From an uncultured Oscillospiraceae bacterium (lineage in GTDB: Bacteria; Bacillota; Clostridia; Oscillospirales; Oscillospiraceae), in assembly GCA_934597125.1 (NCBI GenBank), contig CAKTQM010000006.1, forward strand, positions 1 to 59,422: a stretch of 59,422 nucleotides of DNA, written 5' to 3'. The first letter of the stretch is position 1; every line of letters begins with the position of its first letter. Below, one piece after another: positions 26,201 through 33,900 of the stretch. The position numbers were made by a program, and so were the translations under genes. Under the pieces are notes generated by a model, which worked only from the letters and a program-made list of their open reading frames with translations, did no database searches and was not told where the DNA came from.

Positions 26201-28238
26201 TCCCGCCAGCGTGGGCGGCTATGATCTGGTGAAGGGCCTGGACGGCATGGGCTACATCAGCAAGCAGGGTACCAGCGGCCCCGTTTGGGCATTGCTGGCG
26301 CTGGACAGCCACGACTATCCCACCTACGGCAACGTGACCCGTGAAGCGCTGATCGACAAGATCGCCGACATCCAGATGGAAAGCGGCGCCTGGTATATCA
26401 GCGACACGAAGCCGGATGCGGACATCGACATGACCGCCATGGCCATGCAGGCGCTGGCTCCCTACTATAACAGCAGCAATACCGCCAAAACGGCGGTGGA
26501 CAAGGCGCTGACCTGGCTGGCCGGCCGGCAGAACGCCGACGGAAGCTTTGGTGACAGCAGCGAGACCAACGCCCAGATCGTTGTCATGCTGTGCGCACTG
26601 AACCGGGACCCCGCCACGGACAGCCAGTTTGCCCCGGACGGCAAGTCCCCGCTGAACGCGCTGTACAGCTACTACCGTTCCGGCGGCAGCTTCGCCCATC
26701 TGAAGGGCGGAGACCACAACCAGATGGCTACGGAGCAGGCCTACTACGCGATGGCCGCTTACGCCCGCTTTAAGGCAAACCAGACGTTCCTGTATAAGAT
26801 GACCGATGTCCACAGCGACGAGCTGCACACTTTCACCACCTGGACGACCACCACTGAGCCCAACTGCACGCAGGAGGGCACCGCGACAGCCGCTTGTACT
26901 CACGAAGGCTGCGAAGCCACGGCAACGCGCACCATCTCCGCTCTGGGCCACACCATGACCGCCACGGCGGCCAAGGAGCCCACCTGCACCGAAGCAGGCA
27001 ACAGCGCCTATTGGAGCTGCTCCCGCTGCGGCAAGTATTTCAGCGACGCCGAGGGCAAGACTGAGATCGAGGAGAACAGCTGGATCCTCAGCGCGCTGGG
27101 CCACACCATGACCGCCACGGCGGCCACTGAGCCCACCTGCACCGAAGCAGGCAACAGCGCCTATTGGAGCTGCTCCCGCTGCGGCAAGTATTTCAGCGAC
27201 GCCGAGGGCAATGCCGAAATCGCAAAGGACGGCTGGATCATCAATGCTCTGGGTCACACCATGACCGCCACGGCAGCCAAGGAGCCCACCTGCACCGAAG
27301 CGGGCAACAGCGCCTATTGGAACTGCTCCCGCTGCGGCAAGTATTTCAGCGATGCCGAGGGCAACACCGTCATCGCAAAGGACAGCTGGGTCATCAAGGC
27401 GCTGGGCCACAAGGCCGGTAGTGACTTCTTCATGAATGAGAAGGAACACTGGAAGATCTGTACCGTATGCGATGCGGAAGTGGAGAAGACCGCGCATACC
27501 TATGTGGGCAACCAGCAGTGCATCTGCGGTTATCGCAAGGACGGCGCCCGCATAGTGGTGAAGGAAGACATCACTACCGTTCCCGATGCTCTGCGGGATC
27601 ACGATACGCTGGGTACTGTGGAAGGGATCAAGAACGAGCTGACTACCCGCATTGTGGCAAAGGACAGCAAGTTTGTTGCTGAAAATACCATCGTCATGGA
27701 TGTGGTACTGCAGGTCTTTGACCAGAAGACGAACCAGTGGGCGGAGGCCAAACCGGAGGATTTCTTCTCTACTGGTTCCATCACCGTTCTACTGCCCTAT
27801 CCGGAAGATATCAACAGCAGCAATTATACCAAGTATGATTTCATGGTAAGCCATATGTTTACCACCAATGTCAATGGCAAGGTTCCCGGTGATGTGGAAT
27901 TCCCCACCTTTACCAAGACCGAGAACGGCCTGCTGGTAACGCTGACTGGCCTGTCTCCGGTGGCGATCAGCTATGTGAAGCAGGCGGCTGCACCTGTTAC
28001 GCCCGACGAGCCTGTTACGCCTGTCACCCCCGACAAGCCTGACAAGCCCAGCCGCAACGACGGCGTGATCCGCCGTCAGCCCGGCAGCAGCGCGGACGCC
28101 ACGACGGATGACGGCAAGACCGTCAAGTCCAGCGATACCGGTGACAACAGTCAGATGACCCTGTGGCTGAGCGGCATGCTGCTCTCCGCCGCGGCACTGG
28201 TCGTGCTGACCCGTAAGAAAAAGCACAGCGCAAAGTAA
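20253..28238 (+). CDS. Giant cell-surface protein with DUF4430 and transcobalamin-like alpha/alpha-barrel domains
   Basis: 2661 residues from the ATG behind GGAGGAAGG; an in-frame ATG at 20049 would lie inside the terminators. A signal peptide occupies residues 1-25. DUF4430 domains lie at about 38-180 (GGGWMGTLNDWFTNEG) and 306-452. Ig-like repeats are followed by GLUG-type repeats near 1450-1570 (GGIVGKAG, GGIIGSFAG). At about 1900-2180 is an alpha/alpha-barrel domain of the squalene-cyclase/intrinsic-factor type (DIDMTAMAMQALAPYY, WLAGRQNADGSFG). Three 51-residue Cys-pair repeats and a sortase-like end (SSDTGD, helix, RKKK) follow. Barrel plus DUF4430 are the two halves of transcobalamin, and a cobalamin riboswitch controls the gene. 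I infer a B12-capturing wall protein. Confidence 0.88.
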   Translation: MRKRIVSLLLALVMLLSLVPTTVFAAGDEDTGTENLGSVHVIVENNTFTEPYTETDADTGKPVTNTPAWTGEIVNETVTLTSTSTMMSCIAEALEKNGFTAVGAKGGYISRITKTVDREELSLGEFDGGTGGGWMGTLNDWFTNEGFASFTVANSELQDGDEIRMMYTCKLGKDIGGDYATMDNTSLSQLSVTPAGKLSPEFPSNVTEFTLTLPAGTETFKVNAAAANKQNRIYLTLKTEEETQDYRCTAAIPAVNESTLTVCCGDTKEATYKDGQLSTPAVTAINYIIHVQVAGGDTPDPTPAATATVNIRSQMAGGYLHSIAPAVKVASNLAEQYGFTDEVDGGVSALDVLVKAHELMLGEDFTAETASNYLVVGSTGFVTTIFGENTGNSGFTINGETPHNNVLVDDKYAPGGKSYTGYTFPQAAVKTGDTVEFFLYQDGYALDNYPLWERNGASLSSLTVKPKTEVDITVNGYCIAYYGCVPMAALIEKNQVKALKGAQLAWVDANGGLTDIENAVVAEDGKVTFTAPETAGTYYLTAYMPAEEIEENYATPIIMSILPVTVDENAPDLPVPTDVTFSGIHSGQVASLKLYTYANGVKGKKDLLANTALVADGYAQKYEPVALPDGQYWVEGYDAKDNCNGGLSIYVDAEHDAFKIQRIYNFSITPNDWALNTDYTLTVTVTSADGQRLAEVGQADNYGKTVPSCIFVLGDTVEATATPNAEKHAEYLAATAKTTPETNAELKITMVVGHGLTVHAPKGSTISAGVFRNYWTYEFVKAESVTDGEEDVTATFVLPTVSATDGYMNYNNHFVRVQNPNGVTYWDFGKWNEATEITLTAEDLHIGDSSFTKNTVNESFSNVYDVGNIYLNINSQGYKSMTRGEQYTLNVFRNWQAIESYMNAKIALPDVHYQVIGVDGSESNVVTITPDKDNSSIATMRANTNGTAIVLVTYDAMTHNQGMVHDKRGGDGKQLSAIWPEFTGVFVVTVGADGTGIQTNMTLDRLTTDPTPLDAEHDILFYTGTQGAEYSFRPEEGCTVTVARSTVGSKMSFSGFSNDNVTVAADGTVTITGLTTGRHIIKVEKNGVASYQVITARQISYTLLDKDGNAYTEENKPKAGDTVKVQFSGLVNPKEKLCGVYNCTPALLLVGEDGTKFQTAGGGPVGTYDFSSDSARQVITITLPKYWSEETYSLSGLIMVGSLYSSRTGTQRAVQYNEGKGTYTGDKIGDNLSRLPEVAIPVSESSDFLTGTLTFKDNNGKPVTRDKLTITMKDSSGNAAVVKEDATFKAPAGMYNYTISGAGFEYATGSVTLTAEGSNTFEITLTATSANAWDGVTTTEPQKDDNGVYQIGTGAELAWFVTKSKDQDISGVLTADIDLAKYAWLNVSSYKKAVLDGKGYEIIGLNAQKGLFSQIGSNSHISNLTLKGTSAGGGAVTGYTNSGVVIENCFSYVTINAATSDVGGIVGKAGQNTTIRNCANYGDVTGSGNVGGIIGSFAGNGTTITGCYNTGAVTATGSNAGGIFGSSSYGVTVDSCYNTGAVTGSNAGGIGGTAKGETHWMTGAVQTAMTVTACYTTGDNAAFGSVDAASVERSKCYSLKADDENAETLTTDAELSDQFAAVCGGGYPALTWQKGVSFHQTDNETVTAPTCTEKGYTTHTCASCNESYKDTYVDALGHDWCDHAAVDETCGNCTAVPPTCTEAGSITRTCKREGCSETKTDAVAALGHTPGDNEVTRYPAYYTYTCDRCDAFVKQWNDERLAYVILPEEGVTSANMADGSYPWQYNTEKNRFESTNVDQNKTTSETSFSFTVDKDLLLSFDYGVSSEAGYDMFNAVLSNGTENVAAVSNLSGTKEGTYSTALTAGTWTLTLKFKKDDASRGGDDLAYISNLTLGGVNEAIYQLTGDFLAAQAKDAAPTVDFTGGEWLVLGLARSGRDVPNADAYYQNVVAYVQEYINSKNRLDRNKSTDNSRVILALTAIGKDPASVGGYDLVKGLDGMGYISKQGTSGPVWALLALDSHDYPTYGNVTREALIDKIADIQMESGAWYISDTKPDADIDMTAMAMQALAPYYNSSNTAKTAVDKALTWLAGRQNADGSFGDSSETNAQIVVMLCALNRDPATDSQFAPDGKSPLNALYSYYRSGGSFAHLKGGDHNQMATEQAYYAMAAYARFKANQTFLYKMTDVHSDELHTFTTWTTTTEPNCTQEGTATAACTHEGCEATATRTISALGHTMTATAAKEPTCTEAGNSAYWSCSRCGKYFSDAEGKTEIEENSWILSALGHTMTATAATEPTCTEAGNSAYWSCSRCGKYFSDAEGNAEIAKDGWIINALGHTMTATAAKEPTCTEAGNSAYWNCSRCGKYFSDAEGNTVIAKDSWVIKALGHKAGSDFFMNEKEHWKICTVCDAEVEKTAHTYVGNQQCICGYRKDGARIVVKEDITTVPDALRDHDTLGTVEGIKNELTTRIVAKDSKFVAENTIVMDVVLQVFDQKTNQWAEAKPEDFFSTGSITVLLPYPEDINSSNYTKYDFMVSHMFTTNVNGKVPGDVEFPTFTKTENGLLVTLTGLSPVAISYVKQAAAPVTPDEPVTPVTPDKPDKPSRNDGVIRRQPGSSADATTDDGKTVKSSDTGDNSQMTLWLSGMLLSAAALVVLTRKKKHSAK
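26946..27404 (+). repeat. Three 153-bp in-frame repeats in the giant surface protein
   Basis: Three near-identical 51-codon units start at 26946, 27099 and 27252. Each encodes GHTMTATAA, EPTCTEAGNSAYW and a CSRCGKYFSDAEG Cys-pair motif. A single related unit ends the frameshifted protein at 2999-3469. High DNA identity makes copy-number change by recombination likely. Confidence 0.9.
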
Positions 28239-28264
28239 TGCCATTTTGGCACCCATGACCCACA

Positions 28265-28292
28265 CGCAGGGGCGTCTTTTGACGCCCCTGCG
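28265..28292 (+). other. Intercistronic hairpin
   Basis: CGCAGGGGCGTC and GACGCCCCTGCG form a 12-bp stem around TTTT, between the two cobalamin-locus genes. There is no T-run after it, so it more likely stabilises or separates the two mRNA parts than ends transcription. Confidence 0.6.
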
Positions 28293-28322
28293 TACAGCGC
28301 TCTATTGAGGAGGTACGGAAAG

Positions 28323-29261
28323 ATGACAACAAAACGTGCAAGACAGATGCTGGCCGCCCTTCTGGCGGCACTGACGCTGCTGTCTCTGGCGGCCTGCGGC
28401 AATGTGACGGTGGTCAACGAGGAAAATACCGCTGGCGATACCACCGTTACCCAGCAGACAAACGGCCAGAAGAAGGATACCACGGCAAAGTCTGACGGCA
28501 AGCAGACCGAGGAAAAAAAGGACGACGTAAAAAAAGACGACGCCAAGAAGGACGAAACGAAACAGGACGAGACAAAGAAGGACGAGGAAAAGCAGGCTGA
28601 CGCGGAAAAGACCGCGGAGGAAAAGGCTGAGGAGGCAAAAGCCGCGGAAGAAGAGACAAAGGAAGCCGAAGAGGATGCCAAACAGGCCGAGGAGAACAAG
28701 CAAGAGGAGCAGCAAAAGCCTCAGGAAAATCAAACGACGCCCGCTCAGAGCGGGAATACCTCTGGCGGCAGCACCAGCGGCGGCAGTAACAGCGGCAACA
28801 GCGGCAATAGCACCAGCGGTGGCAATAGCGGTGGCAATAGCGGCGGTAGCGGCAATACCTGCACCATTTCCATCTCCTGCAATACGATCCTGAACAATAT
28901 GGATAAGATCGACGACGAGGCGGTGGCGGCTATTGTGCCCGCCAGCGGCGTGATCCTCTCCGCCACAACAGTCACCTTTACGGAGGGCGAAAGCGTTTTT
29001 GACGTACTGCAGCGGGTGTGCCGTGATAACGGCATCCAGATGGATTCCAAATGGACGCCCAAATACAACAGCGCCTATGTAAAGGGGATCGCCAATCTCT
29101 ACGAGTTCGACGTGGGCAGCGGCTCCGGCTGGATGTATAAGGTCAACGGCTGGTTCCCCAACTACGGCTGCTCCGCCTATGAGCTGAAAGGCGGCGAGAA
29201 CATCTGCTGGGTCTATACCTGCAACCTGGGCGATGACGTGGGCGGCGGCTACGTAGGCTGA
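28323..29261 (+). CDS. DUF4430 lipoprotein
   Basis: 312 residues from ATG behind GAGGAGG. Lipobox LAAC with Cys at residue 25. Residues about 55-130 are an extremely charged Lys/Glu/Asp stretch likely to be an extended helix or wall-spanning spacer. A Gly/Ser/Asn linker (about 145-180) follows, then a DUF4430 domain (about 181-312) with GSGSGWMYKVNGWFPNYG and ICWVYTCNLGDDVGGG. The domain is homologous to those of the upstream giant protein and to the C-terminal half of transcobalamin. Located under the same riboswitch, it is a candidate membrane-side cobalamin receptor that takes ligand from the wall protein. No transporter genes are adjacent. Confidence 0.88.
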   Translation: MTTKRARQMLAALLAALTLLSLAACGNVTVVNEENTAGDTTVTQQTNGQKKDTTAKSDGKQTEEKKDDVKKDDAKKDETKQDETKKDEEKQADAEKTAEEKAEEAKAAEEETKEAEEDAKQAEENKQEEQQKPQENQTTPAQSGNTSGGSTSGGSNSGNSGNSTSGGNSGGNSGGSGNTCTISISCNTILNNMDKIDDEAVAAIVPASGVILSATTVTFTEGESVFDVLQRVCRDNGIQMDSKWTPKYNSAYVKGIANLYEFDVGSGSGWMYKVNGWFPNYGCSAYELKGGENICWVYTCNLGDDVGGGYVG

Positions 29262-29290
29262 GCCGTCTCGGCAATCATATGGAAACAGAA

Positions 29291-29336
29291 CAGCGGAAGG
29301 GCAAGCGCAAAATGCGTTTGCCCTTCCGCTGTTTAT
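29291..29336. terminator. Bidirectional terminator between the lipoprotein and SASP genes
   Basis: CAGCGGAAGGGCAA and TTGCCCTTCCGCTG form a 14-bp outer stem with an inner GCGC/GCG pairing, flanked by AAACAG and TGTTTAT. Confidence 0.85.
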
Positions 29337-29366
29337 CGGAAAAGATCTTGGTAAGCGCGTCGGCGT

Positions 29367-29564
29367 TTACAGGCTCTTCTCGTAGGACTCGATCATCTTC
29401 TTGACCATCTGGCCGCCGACGGAACCGGCCTCGCGGCTGGTCAGGTCGCCGTTATAACCATTCTTCAGGTTGACGCCAACCTCGGAAGCGGCCTCCATCT
29501 TAAACTTATCCATGGCGGCACGGGCCTCGGGAACGTTCAGCTTGTTGGTGTTCTTAGCAGACAT
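29367..29564 (-). CDS. Alpha/beta-type small acid-soluble spore protein
   Basis: 65 residues. The family signatures are LNVPEARAAMDKFKMEAASEVGV (the GPR protease site lies within the EAASEVG part) and DLTSREAGSVGGQMVKKMIESYE. SASPs coat spore DNA, protect it from UV and are degraded at germination. The gene stands alone with an AAGGAGA ribosome site. It shows that the organism, or a recent ancestor, forms endospores. I could not identify a clear sigma-G promoter. Confidence 0.96.
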   Translation of the reverse strand: MSAKNTNKLNVPEARAAMDKFKMEAASEVGVNLKNGYNGDLTSREAGSVGGQMVKKMIESYEKSL

Positions 29565-29752
29565 GATTGAAAATCTCCTTTCTTGCGTTGATCAAGCGAT
29601 TGCTTGTCGATTGGGTATCGCAACGGTAGATTTCCCTCATATCCGCGCAATATGCGCTTTGCGCGATTGGTAATTTTTGTTGGAAATACGCGCCGCGCTT
29701 ACGTCAGCGGCCGCAGGATGCCGCCGCTTCCGGTACGGCACATCCGCGGGCT

Positions 29753-29781
29753 TTGCGTGACGGGACGCGTTTCGCTATAAT
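29753..29781 (+). promoter_or_regulatory. Promoter of the tyrosine recombinase
   Basis: TTGCGT and a perfect TATAAT with a 17-base spacer, 29 bases before the start codon. Confidence 0.7.
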
Positions 29782-29810
29782 AAGGGCATCATATAGAAGG
29801 AGGTCTGCGC

Positions 29811-30647
29811 ATGAACGAATACTACATGAGTGCGGGGCAGGTTCAGGACTTTGCCGCGTATCTGCGGAGCGAGGAGAAGAGCCCGGGAACGGTGGAGAAG
29901 TACTGTCGGGATGTGGAGACCTTTGCCGGCTGGCTGGACGGGCAGGCTGTGTCGGCGGAGAGCGGCGCGGCGTGGAAGGCGGCACTCTGCCGGCAGGGGT
30001 ACGCGCCGGTAACAGTAAATTCCATGCTGTCATCACTGAATGCATTTTGCCGCTTTATGAAATGGGATGTCCATGTTCGCTTTCTGCGCATACAGCGGCG
30101 GGTGTTTCGGGAGAAGGGAAGAGAACTGAGCCGTGAGGAGTACCGGCGGCTGCTGACGGCAGCGGCGGGGAACCCGCGCGTCCAATTGCTGCTGGAGACG
30201 ATCTGCGCCACGGGTATTCGCGTCAGCGAGGTAAGATATATTACCGTGGAGGCGGTACTGGCGGGCCGCGCCGAGATCAGCTTGAAGGGGAAGATACGGA
30301 CGATCCTGCTGCCGGATAAGCTGTGCCGCAGACTGCTGAAATATGCGAAAAAACAGAAAATCGCCTCTGGTGAGGTGTTTCTCACCAAAGGCGGCAAAAG
30401 CTTGCGGCGGCAGCAGATATGGGCGGATATGAAACGGCTGTGTACCGGGGCGCACGTGCTGCCGGAGAAGGTGTTTCCCCATAATTTGCGGCACCTGTTC
30501 GCGGTGACATTCTACCGGCTGTATAAGGATATCGCGCGGTTGGCTGATCTGTTGGGGCACAGCAGCATCGAGACGACACGGATCTATCTTGTGACCTCCG
30601 GCCGGGAGCACTGCCGGCAGCTGAACGCGATGCGGTTGCTGTTGTAG
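29811..30647 (+). CDS. Tyrosine recombinase, probable invertase of the adjacent DNA switch
   Basis: 278 residues behind AAGGAGG. An N-terminal SAM-like core-binding domain (about 8-90) is followed by the catalytic domain. Catalytic residues visible: Arg in ATGIRVSEV, Lys in the beta-hairpin SLKGKIRTI, HNLRH with His and Arg, LLGHSS with the third His, and the nucleophile Tyr in TTRIYL. The set is complete. The enzyme breaks and rejoins DNA at paired inverted-arm sites. Its stop codon abuts an 18-bp site whose exact inverted copy lies 213 bp away, so it most likely inverts that segment. Short size and location argue against housekeeping XerC/XerD. No prophage or conjugation genes are nearby. 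Confidence 0.93.
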   Translation: MNEYYMSAGQVQDFAAYLRSEEKSPGTVEKYCRDVETFAGWLDGQAVSAESGAAWKAALCRQGYAPVTVNSMLSSLNAFCRFMKWDVHVRFLRIQRRVFREKGRELSREEYRRLLTAAAGNPRVQLLLETICATGIRVSEVRYITVEAVLAGRAEISLKGKIRTILLPDKLCRRLLKYAKKQKIASGEVFLTKGGKSLRRQQIWADMKRLCTGAHVLPEKVFPHNLRHLFAVTFYRLYKDIARLADLLGHSSIETTRIYLVTSGREHCRQLNAMRLLL

Positions 30648-30648
30648 G

Positions 30649-30666
30649 ACAAAATCAACATTTTGT
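30649..30666 (+). repeat. Left inverted repeat of the invertible segment
   Basis: ACAAAATCAACATTTTGT: two 7-bp arms (ACAAAAT and ATTTTGT) around the asymmetric centre CAAC, the layout of a tyrosine recombinase core site. It begins one base after the recombinase stop. The reverse complement occurs exactly at 30880-30897. Confidence 0.88.
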
Positions 30667-30879
30667 TTTTTGTTTACAAAAAATTTGTTTTCCCCCGCTT
30701 TTTCGGGAATATTATAAACTATTGTTCTCTATCTGTCAAGAATTACCATAAATATCCAACCTAATATTGGGCGCAAAATAGTCGTTTTATTCCCATGGCT
30801 GCCGCAGTGTCTTCTCTGCGGTTTCTTCATTATATGGGTATATTTTCTCGGCGGTAGGGTGGTGTGCGGTATTCTGTGG
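30667..30879. other. Predicted invertible promoter segment (213 bp), OFF orientation here
   Basis: The segment is bounded by perfect inverted 18-bp sites. It contains a consensus promoter facing left, away from the downstream operon. A plus-strand hairpin CCGCAG/CTGCGG (30802-30821) with a T-rich tail could stop read-through from the recombinase gene. A further small palindrome ACAAA-AAA-TTTGT (30676-30688) beside the left site may bind the recombinase. No coding frame. The segment is AT-richer than its neighbours. Confidence 0.8.
30711..30739 (-). promoter_or_regulatory. Consensus sigma-A promoter inside the invertible segment
   Basis: On the minus strand TTGACA (30734-30739) and TATAAT (30711-30716) are both perfect and 17 bases apart. 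As assembled it fires toward the recombinase gene, making antisense RNA. After inversion it would map to 30807-30835 on the plus strand, with a start near 30842 and a ~155-base leader before the 2083-residue protein. Confidence 0.9.
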
Positions 30880-30897
30880 ACAAAATGTTGATTTTGT
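30880..30897 (-). repeat. Right inverted repeat of the invertible segment
   Basis: ACAAAATGTTGATTTTGT, the exact reverse complement of the left site, so the centre is GTTG. Opposite orientation of the two centres means recombination inverts, not deletes, the DNA between. From here to 30998 I see no promoter with acceptable boxes, only a possible CCGTTC/GAACGG leader hairpin. Confidence 0.88.
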
Positions 30898-30997
30898 TTT
30901 GCGTCTCCGTTCGGCGGCGTGTCCCGCACCGCAGAGAACGGGGAAATAGCCCTTTTATCAGAAGAAAAAGAATGATTACAATGGCAGGAGAACAGAC

Positions 30998-33900
30998 ATG
31001 AAAGGAAAGATAACGATTGTCACACTGGTGCTGATCGTGGTGGGAATGATCGGGTTCCTCGGCGGTTATGCGGTCATTACAAAGAGCAATCAACTGGAAT
31101 TTGCCGGAGACGGCTATGTGTTGAGCAGCGTGAACGGCGGTGTCGAACGTCTCGGCTTCGAGGCGGGTAAAAAATACAGCCGCCGCAGCGATGTATCTGT
31201 TACCTATCGTGATACGGACGGGGCGAGGGTGGACGTACCCAGCGCCAGCTTCCTGCATTACGAAAACGGCGGGATGGCAGCGTTCGCGGGGGGAATTCTG
31301 GTGAACTTTGCCGATCTCTCCGATAACTTCATCAACAACTACTATTTCAGCGGCGGGTTGGAGATCGTTCCGGCCGGCAGCGGCTATACGGCGCACACTG
31401 CCGCGGGGGATATCCAGCTGGGCGACCACCTGTGGAAGCTGTCCGATACCACGTATCTGGTGCGCTCCCCCTCGCTGAAAGTGGTGTTTTCCCAATCGGA
31501 CATGCGGGACACCACCGATTTTGTGCAGGTGTCCGTGTCGGAGGATGGTATTGTCTCCCTCCTGACGAATGAGAACCGGTGGGATACGATCTCCGAGGAG
31601 TGCTATATCGAGACGGCCACCGGCGTTCGGGTCTATCCGGTGGCGCAGCTGATCGACAACGGAACGTATAAAATGTCCGTGGCAAAGCTCTCTGTCAGTG
31701 CGGACGACGCCATTGTTTTGACAGAGGACGAGACACGGCGGCAGATCGTGCCGGAGCTGAACATCACGGCGGAGGACGGCGCGGATGGTGTGGACGGCGC
31801 TGCCGGCACCACCGGCACCGATGGAGCCACCGGTAATGACGGTTCTGAGGGCGAGAGCGGCACCACCGGCGGCAATGGAACCTCCGGCGGAACCGGCGCC
31901 AACGGCAGCGCCGGCAATGCCGGACGGGATGCCGTGTCCCAGACCACCACCAACAGTGCGTTGCCGACCATGACCATTACGGATTGGCAGCTTTCTGCCG
32001 CTTCGCTGAGCGGTGTCATCGCCATCACCGATGAGGCGGGCGCGCTGCAGTTTGATGACGGCGATTCCGACAAATACTACGGCACGGTGACGATCTATGA
32101 GGTGGCCACCGGCAAGGCCGTGGTCTGCTATCAGGTGCAGCCGGGACAGCCTGCGGAAAGCGCGGGCAGCTCGGAAAAGTTTGATGAATTCCGCCAGGGC
32201 GTTGACGAGGTGGGCTTTGCCACCATGGACAATGTGCTGACGCCCAATACCGCCTACCGCCTGTCTGTGGTGGCCTACTATAAGATGGACGATACCATCT
32301 ACTCCCGCGAGTTCATTACCCGTATGTTCTATACGGATACCACAGGCGTGTTCATCAGCAAGGCCTTTGCGGAGGAGACCCGTCTCGGCGTGGATATGCG
32401 TGTTTCCGAGGCGTATCAGGACTCTGTCAAAGTGGTGGAGGTCGTGCTGCTGACGCCGGAGCAGAACAAGCGCTTTTCACTGGTCAGCACCAACTATACG
32501 CAGAAGTATACGCTGGACTATGACGGCAACAGCATGACGCGGACAGACAACGAAGGAAATGTGACAACGGTGACGGATAAGCCCGACGTGACACAGATCA
32601 CGGAGCTGATCTTCAAGGATCTGCAAGCCAACAGCGATTATGTGGCGCGGGTAGTGGTGGAGACAAAGAGCGGCCTGAAAAGCCTGACGGAACAGGAGCT
32701 GGCGCTCAAGACGCTGAAGACGCCGCCGGAAAAGGTGGACAAGGATGCGCTGCCGGAGGCCAACTATAACCGCGTGACCGGCGGTTTTGAGGTCTATCGT
32801 CCCCAGATGAAGGACATACACGGCGGCATCACGGAGTATGAGTACACGGTTTATGCCGCGGACGGCAGCGTGGTGCAGACCCGCAGAGTATCGCCCCAGG
32901 ACGGCGAACCGATGGTGTTTTTCCTGCCCTCCGAAGCGAAATACAGCTTCGGCGTGAAGGCCTATTTTGATGACAATGAAAAGCAGGTGATCTACGATCT
33001 GGACAAAACGGAGCTCATAGAGGCGGTGGGCGCCACGCTGCCCGGTGTGACGTTTGAACCGGAGGAAAGTCCCAGCTCTCAGGAGTTCAACCAGATCAAG
33101 GGAACCATCGTGATCAATCTGGCCAATGCCAGCAGCAAGCTGACCATCGACAACAACAAGCCGCTGGAGCTGCAGATCTACGCCGATCAGGTCTATGATC
33201 AGAAGATCACCCTGAATGATGCGAATGGCACTTTCCAGGAAAACACCGATCCAGACAAGAATCGGTATACCATCACGATGACGCAGCAGGCAAACGAGAC
33301 GCGCATCCACGTGGATTTCCAGAAGCTGTATAAGAATACTACATACTCCGCTACGTTGGTGGGCTATCTGGATCTGGGCGATGGAAATGGAGACAATGTG
33401 AAGCGCACCATCGGCACGGTAAGCTTCCGCACAAAAGATACCGTGGGCCTGTCGGCCCAGTGGCCGGAGGGCACCAACAGCTCCAGTGCGCTGAACAAGG
33501 TGTTGAAGCTGGTGCCGAATACCTTGGAGGAGGAAGTGCGGCAGAGCTATGCGCGGACGGAGCTGCAGAAGGGCCAGCTGACGCTGGAGCTTTACAGCGG
33601 CACAGGTACGGGCAAGGTGCGCCTGGCCTCCAGCAATATCGCGGACGCCGACGTACTGGCGGAGATCTATACCGGCAGCGGGCATCTTATTACAGAGGCG
33701 GACTTCGGCAACCTCAAGCTGACGCCCAACCAGAACTATACGCTGGTGGTTACGTCGGTGGCCGATGAAACGGCCCGCAGAGATGACCTGGGCTATGTGA
33801 ACTTCTTCGACAATGTGGAGAACAGCGAGTGCCTGCTGGTGGCGGGTGCGACGCCGCCGGATCTGGTGGCGGACGCTGCCAGCGGCGTGGAGGCAACGCC

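Noticed and set aside
26946..27404. CRISPR-like direct repeats
   Set aside because: The 153-bp units are in-frame protein repeats without spacers. The 15-bp repeats at 46090-46353 are likewise coding. No cas genes are present.
23859..27602. 1247-residue minus-strand open frame
   Set aside because: It lies wholly antisense to the 2661-residue surface protein, has no ribosome site and shows only shadow composition caused by GC-rich codon use. The same applies to long antisense frames at 21084-23489, 14775-16835, 49567-51852 and 51991-54789.
28265..28292. Intrinsic terminator between the two cobalamin-locus genes
   Set aside because: The stem is strong but has no T-run after it, so I list it as an intercistronic hairpin.
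29811..30647. Housekeeping XerC/XerD or prophage integrase
   Set aside because: No phage, conjugation or dif-like context is present, and the stop codon abuts an inverted recombination site that flanks a promoter, which fits a local invertase better.
31778..31931. Collagen gene or phage tail-fibre origin for the Gly-X-X stretch
   Set aside because: It is only about 50 residues inside a 2083-residue membrane-anchored protein, and no phage genes surround it.
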